The position numbers and the translations under genes were made by a program. A DNA stretch of 28,798 bases, taken from contig JAWXBG010000198.1 in assembly GCA_034439875.1 (NCBI GenBank), positions 1 to 28,798 on the forward strand, read 5' to 3'. The notes beneath the pieces are model-generated. The model had not been told where the DNA came from, did not search any database, and was given only the letters and a program-made list of their open reading frames with translations. Position 1 is the stretch's first letter; each line of letters starts with the position of its first letter. Below are positions 25,817-28,798 of the stretch, one piece after another. Origin of the DNA: JAWXBG01 sp034439875. GTDB taxonomy: Bacteria; Bacteroidota; Bacteroidia; Flavobacteriales_D; Sanyastnellaceae.

Positions 25817-28534
25817 ATGAGAAAATTTTTACTCTCTCTTGCTCTGTTTTCTAGTGTTGTGGTGAGTGCTCAGATTACGAGCCTTACCGTTGAAGAAATA
25901 TACACTGATGATGGAACTGTGACCGATTACCCTATCGGTTATACGACTTATCACATTTATGCTAATATGACTAACCCTAACGATGTGCTTTCCACAATCT
26001 ATGGGGAAGTTCAGACTCCTTTACTTTTAACCATTACTGATGGTTGTATGTGGAATAGCTTTTTTGGAGCAGAGAATGGTGGTGAATTGAACACTGCTTT
26101 TTGCGCTTTTTCTCCCGCTGCCTGCTATGATTCGTTTTTTACAATTGGTCGTATAAATAGTTCCGATCCTGGAGGAGCAATCTTCCTAGTAGAAGATGGG
26201 AGCCAGCAGTTTTCAAACCAATTTAACAACAATACTCCTTGTGGTGGAAGTTTCGTAGTGAACACCCAAGTTGGAGGTGCCTACTTTGGTCTTCCTGGAG
26301 ACGTCAACTTGTTTCCTGAAAATGGCAAAGTGCTTTTGGCTCAAATAACTACTGATGGTTGTATTAGCGGTTCTTTCAATGCGCAAGTATTTCCAAACTG
26401 GGATTCTCCGGGGGACCCATTTATTGAGCAAAGTAATCTACAGTTTTTTGCACCTGGTTGTGGAGCAGAATCATATGGCTGCATCGATTCTGGAGCTATC
26501 AATTACGACCCTGCTGCCACAGAAGATAACGGATCTTGTTTGACATGTGACTTGACTATTTCAAACTTTGTAGCTACGCCTCCTCTGTGTTCTAATAATA
26601 CAAATGGAAGTGTAACCGTTACCGTTCAAACGACCAGCGATTTTTTCCCTAAGTACTCTCTCAACAATGGAGCATATACTTTTGGTAGCCCACCCTTGAC
26701 AAAAACATATTCCAATCTCGGTTCAGGAAATTACACTGTATATGCCCGCGACACTAAGTTTGACGACCCAGGTTTCAATCCGGGCGGTATTTATGGCACT
26801 TGTATCGTAAGCCAAACAGCTAACCTCACGGTGCTTCCTGTAACTATTCCTACCTCCACGGTAACCAACATTACTTGCAACGGGGCGGGCAATGGCACTG
26901 TTGTAAACGCTGGTGCTAACGGTGGAAACGGCGATTATGACTATTACCTTCAATATTCTCCTGAAAATACTTCTGTATTAGATGGCAATGGCAATCCGAT
27001 TGTCTTGGGCACTCCTAGTTACAATCAATTACTACCTGATTGCTATCGTTGGCAGGTGATTGATGGAAATGGCTGTACGGCCAATTCAACACAATTTTGT
27101 GTGACTCAACCTGGAGCATTGTTCCTAATTGTTTCTAGCACAGTTGGTGCAACTTGTTCAAATTCTAACAATGGTACCGTAGTAGTGACTTGGGGTGGTG
27201 GAGTAGGCGACGTTGATTGGAGTTTGAATATTGGGGGACCGTACATCGACGGAACAAACGTTATAACAAATGTACCTGCCGGACCAGGTGTAATGTATGG
27301 TATGGATTCGAATGGTTGCATCGATGATGTGCCATTTACAATTAATGCTCCTGCGGCTGTTGTTGTGAATGCAAATGCTACTGATCCACTTTGTTTTAAT
27401 GGAACAAATGGATCAATTGCTGCAAGTGCAACAGGCGGAAACAATAGCTTTACGTATAGCTTAGACAATATCTCTTTTGGACCGGGTAATTTTGGAGGTC
27501 TGAATCCTGGTGGATACACCATCTATGCGCTTGACGGCAATAACTGTGCTGGTCAAACAACTGTTACAGTAGACAACCCTGCCGAAATTGATGCAAGTAA
27601 TACTGTTACTGAGGTTTCGTGTAATGGAGAAAATGACGGTTGTGTCAATGTCTTAATCAATGGTGGTACATCACCTTATACAGTGAATGGAACAAACCTT
27701 GTTCAATTCTGCGACTTGGCTCCTGGGAATTACACTTATGATATATTGGACGCCAATGGTTGTGCTACTACTACAGAAGGCACAATAACTGAACCAACAG
27801 TTCTCGAAGCCACTGCAACTGGTTCTGACGTTTCTTGTAACAATGAAGGTGATGGATCTATCGTTGTTGTTGCTACAGGAGGAATTGCACCTTTCGTCTA
27901 CAGCAACAACTGTGGAAATAACTTCCAGGCTTCTAACACATTTGAAGATCTTGACGGTGGCACATTTTGTCTCGTTGTTGAAGATGACAATGGATGTGAA
28001 GTAACAATTTCATCAGTTACAATTGATGAACCTGTAGAACTTGAAGGTACCATCACAACCATTAGCGGTGTGGATGAAGATGGTGGCGATATTTCTCTAA
28101 ACATAACCGGCGGAACGGGTGATTATGAAATAGCTTGGACTGGTCCGGGTGGATTCAGTTCTGACGTTGAAGATCTAAGCGGATTAGATGATGCCGGGAC
28201 ATACACCGTAACTGTTACAGATGAAAACGGCTGTTCTTGGACAGATCAAGTGACCATAACAGGTATAAACGAATTTGGTCAACTTTTCACAATCAACGTG
28301 AGTCCAAATCCAACAGCAGGTATTTTCAATTTAAACATTCAAGGCATTACTGAAAATGTAGTGCGCTATCAGATTACTGATGCGCAAGGACGGATGGTTG
28401 AAGAGCGCATGCTCAACAAAAATCAGTCTGCAGTATATGAGCAAATCAACATTAGTCATGTAGAGTCAGGTGTTTACTTCCTGAATCTCCTTATTGGTGA
28501 TAGTGTTCAAACGATAAAGGTTATCAAGCAATAA
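25817..28534 (+). CDS. T9SS surface adhesin-like protein with SprB-like repeats (paralog 2)
   Basis: 905 residues. Signal peptide 1-18 (VVVSAQ). Residues about 19-215 match the N-terminal domain of the neighbouring paralog (GYTTYHIYAN, FFTIGRIN, GGAYFGLPGDVN, AQVFPNW). One Cys repeat follows (GCIDSGAINYDPAATEDNGS), then a segment with the shared RDTKFDD...YGTCIV, then about six SprB-like repeats (VSCNGENDGC, VSCNNEGDGS, INGGTSPY) and, from about 820, a T9SS type A domain (VSPNPTAGIFNLNIQG, SGVYFLNLLIG, IKVIKQ). Same order as paralog 1 but six fewer Cys repeats, so the pair arose by duplication and then changed in repeat number. Ligand unknown. Own promoter and terminator. Confidence 0.88.
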   Translation: MRKFLLSLALFSSVVVSAQITSLTVEEIYTDDGTVTDYPIGYTTYHIYANMTNPNDVLSTIYGEVQTPLLLTITDGCMWNSFFGAENGGELNTAFCAFSPAACYDSFFTIGRINSSDPGGAIFLVEDGSQQFSNQFNNNTPCGGSFVVNTQVGGAYFGLPGDVNLFPENGKVLLAQITTDGCISGSFNAQVFPNWDSPGDPFIEQSNLQFFAPGCGAESYGCIDSGAINYDPAATEDNGSCLTCDLTISNFVATPPLCSNNTNGSVTVTVQTTSDFFPKYSLNNGAYTFGSPPLTKTYSNLGSGNYTVYARDTKFDDPGFNPGGIYGTCIVSQTANLTVLPVTIPTSTVTNITCNGAGNGTVVNAGANGGNGDYDYYLQYSPENTSVLDGNGNPIVLGTPSYNQLLPDCYRWQVIDGNGCTANSTQFCVTQPGALFLIVSSTVGATCSNSNNGTVVVTWGGGVGDVDWSLNIGGPYIDGTNVITNVPAGPGVMYGMDSNGCIDDVPFTINAPAAVVVNANATDPLCFNGTNGSIAASATGGNNSFTYSLDNISFGPGNFGGLNPGGYTIYALDGNNCAGQTTVTVDNPAEIDASNTVTEVSCNGENDGCVNVLINGGTSPYTVNGTNLVQFCDLAPGNYTYDILDANGCATTTEGTITEPTVLEATATGSDVSCNNEGDGSIVVVATGGIAPFVYSNNCGNNFQASNTFEDLDGGTFCLVVEDDNGCEVTISSVTIDEPVELEGTITTISGVDEDGGDISLNITGGTGDYEIAWTGPGGFSSDVEDLSGLDDAGTYTVTVTDENGCSWTDQVTITGINEFGQLFTINVSPNPTAGIFNLNIQGITENVVRYQITDAQGRMVEERMLNKNQSAVYEQINISHVESGVYFLNLLIGDSVQTIKVIKQ

Positions 28535-28554
28535 TTGCTGATCTCACAATACTT

Positions 28555-28587
28555 AAAAGGTCGTTCCAAGGAACGGCCTTTTTTTTT
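28555..28587 (+). terminator. intrinsic terminator
   Basis: AAAAGGTCGTTCC pairs with GGAACGGCCTTTT around a very short AA turn and runs into a T tract. It lies 20 bp after the stop of paralog 2. Confidence 0.88.
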
Positions 28588-28640
28588 GCTTGATATTTTC
28601 TGGATGTTGATTCTTCAAACTCGATCCATCATGAAAATAA

Positions 28641-28713
28641 TCCAAGAATCCGCATTGGGATTCGCTATGAATTAATATACCCAAAGATGGCAAGTGCTCT
28701 CGCAAGATTTTTA
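28641..28713 (-). repeat. 73-bp repeat, copy B (inverted relative to copy A at 131-203)
   Basis: Its reverse complement matches 131-203 in two blocks of 24 and 27 identical bases flanking a variable centre. At the -7-like position it has CATCTTTG, where copy A has TATCTTTG. It does not overlap a gene. The similarity stops at both edges, so the unit is short and discrete. Confidence 0.8.
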
Positions 28714-28718
28714 CTAGA

Positions 28719-28738
28719 TGGTGTATATTCATACATCA
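28719..28738. repeat. small hairpin beside copy B of the repeat
   Basis: TGGTGTAT pairs with ATACATCA (eight pairs, one G-T) around ATTC. It lies six bases beyond copy B, so both repeat copies have a hairpin next to the same edge, though the sequences differ. Confidence 0.4.
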
Positions 28739-28798
28739 AGAATAAAAATCGAGAAAGTGCTTGATATCAAAGGGGGTTAGTGCTGCAATAGATTTCCA

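Noticed and set aside
27106..27522. 138-codon open frame on the minus strand
   Set aside because: Antisense shadow of the SprB-like repeats in paralog 2; Pro/Thr-rich with no family features.

Overview
The window looks like a piece of a Bacteroidota chromosome, probably a marine or aquatic member of the Flavobacteriales. The reasons are several secreted proteins ending in type IX secretion system (T9SS) sorting domains of both the short type A kind and the CHU_C/type B kind, SprB-like adhesin repeats, Cys-rich GCTDxxACNYD repeats, promoter -7 elements of the Bacteroidota form TAnnTTTG, and moderate to low GC. No phage, plasmid, IS, CRISPR, tRNA or rRNA was seen.

Layout. 1-260: two imperfect hairpins followed by a 73-bp repeat; a closely related copy lies inverted at 28641-28713, so the window is bracketed by an inverted repeat. 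261-2261: FadH-type 2,4-dienoyl-CoA reductase. 2382-5618: large secreted CUB/PKD/P-domain protein with a CHU_C tail. 5727-8075 (-): GH13 lipoprotein with a starch-binding-like N-terminal module. 8587-9705: dnaN, ending in stop codons shared with a convergent rhomboid-like gene (9702-10397, -). 10491-10742: small exported protein. 10751-11836 (-): clpS followed by an M48 metalloprotease lipoprotein. 12277-13005: LytTR response regulator. 13038-16699 (-): one very large three-module beta-helix protein with a dockerin-like tail, broken by a one-base slip in an 8-A tract inside the signal peptide and by an in-frame TAA. 17036-18439: Asp-box repeat lipoprotein and hotdog thioesterase. 18417-20273 (-): secreted neopullulanase/SusA-like GH13. 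20376-22121: T9SS protein with four carbohydrate-module-like repeats. 22306-25560 and 25817-28534: two tandem paralogous T9SS surface proteins with a shared N-terminal domain I cannot name, followed by Cys-rich and SprB-like repeats. Each of the last three genes is followed by its own strong intrinsic terminator.

How the genes may work together. The two GH13 enzymes and the four-repeat surface protein, which is divergent from the second enzyme across a 102-bp gap, suggest alpha-glucan (starch or glycogen) capture and cleavage at the cell surface, but no SusC/SusD pair is present, so this is not a classical polysaccharide utilisation locus. The large repeat proteins look like surface adhesins or structural proteins delivered by T9SS, whose secretion machinery is not encoded here. 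The most unusual points are the doubly disrupted beta-helix gene with a phase-variation-compatible homopolymer, the unnamed N-terminal domain shared by the tandem paralogs, and the bracketing inverted repeat.
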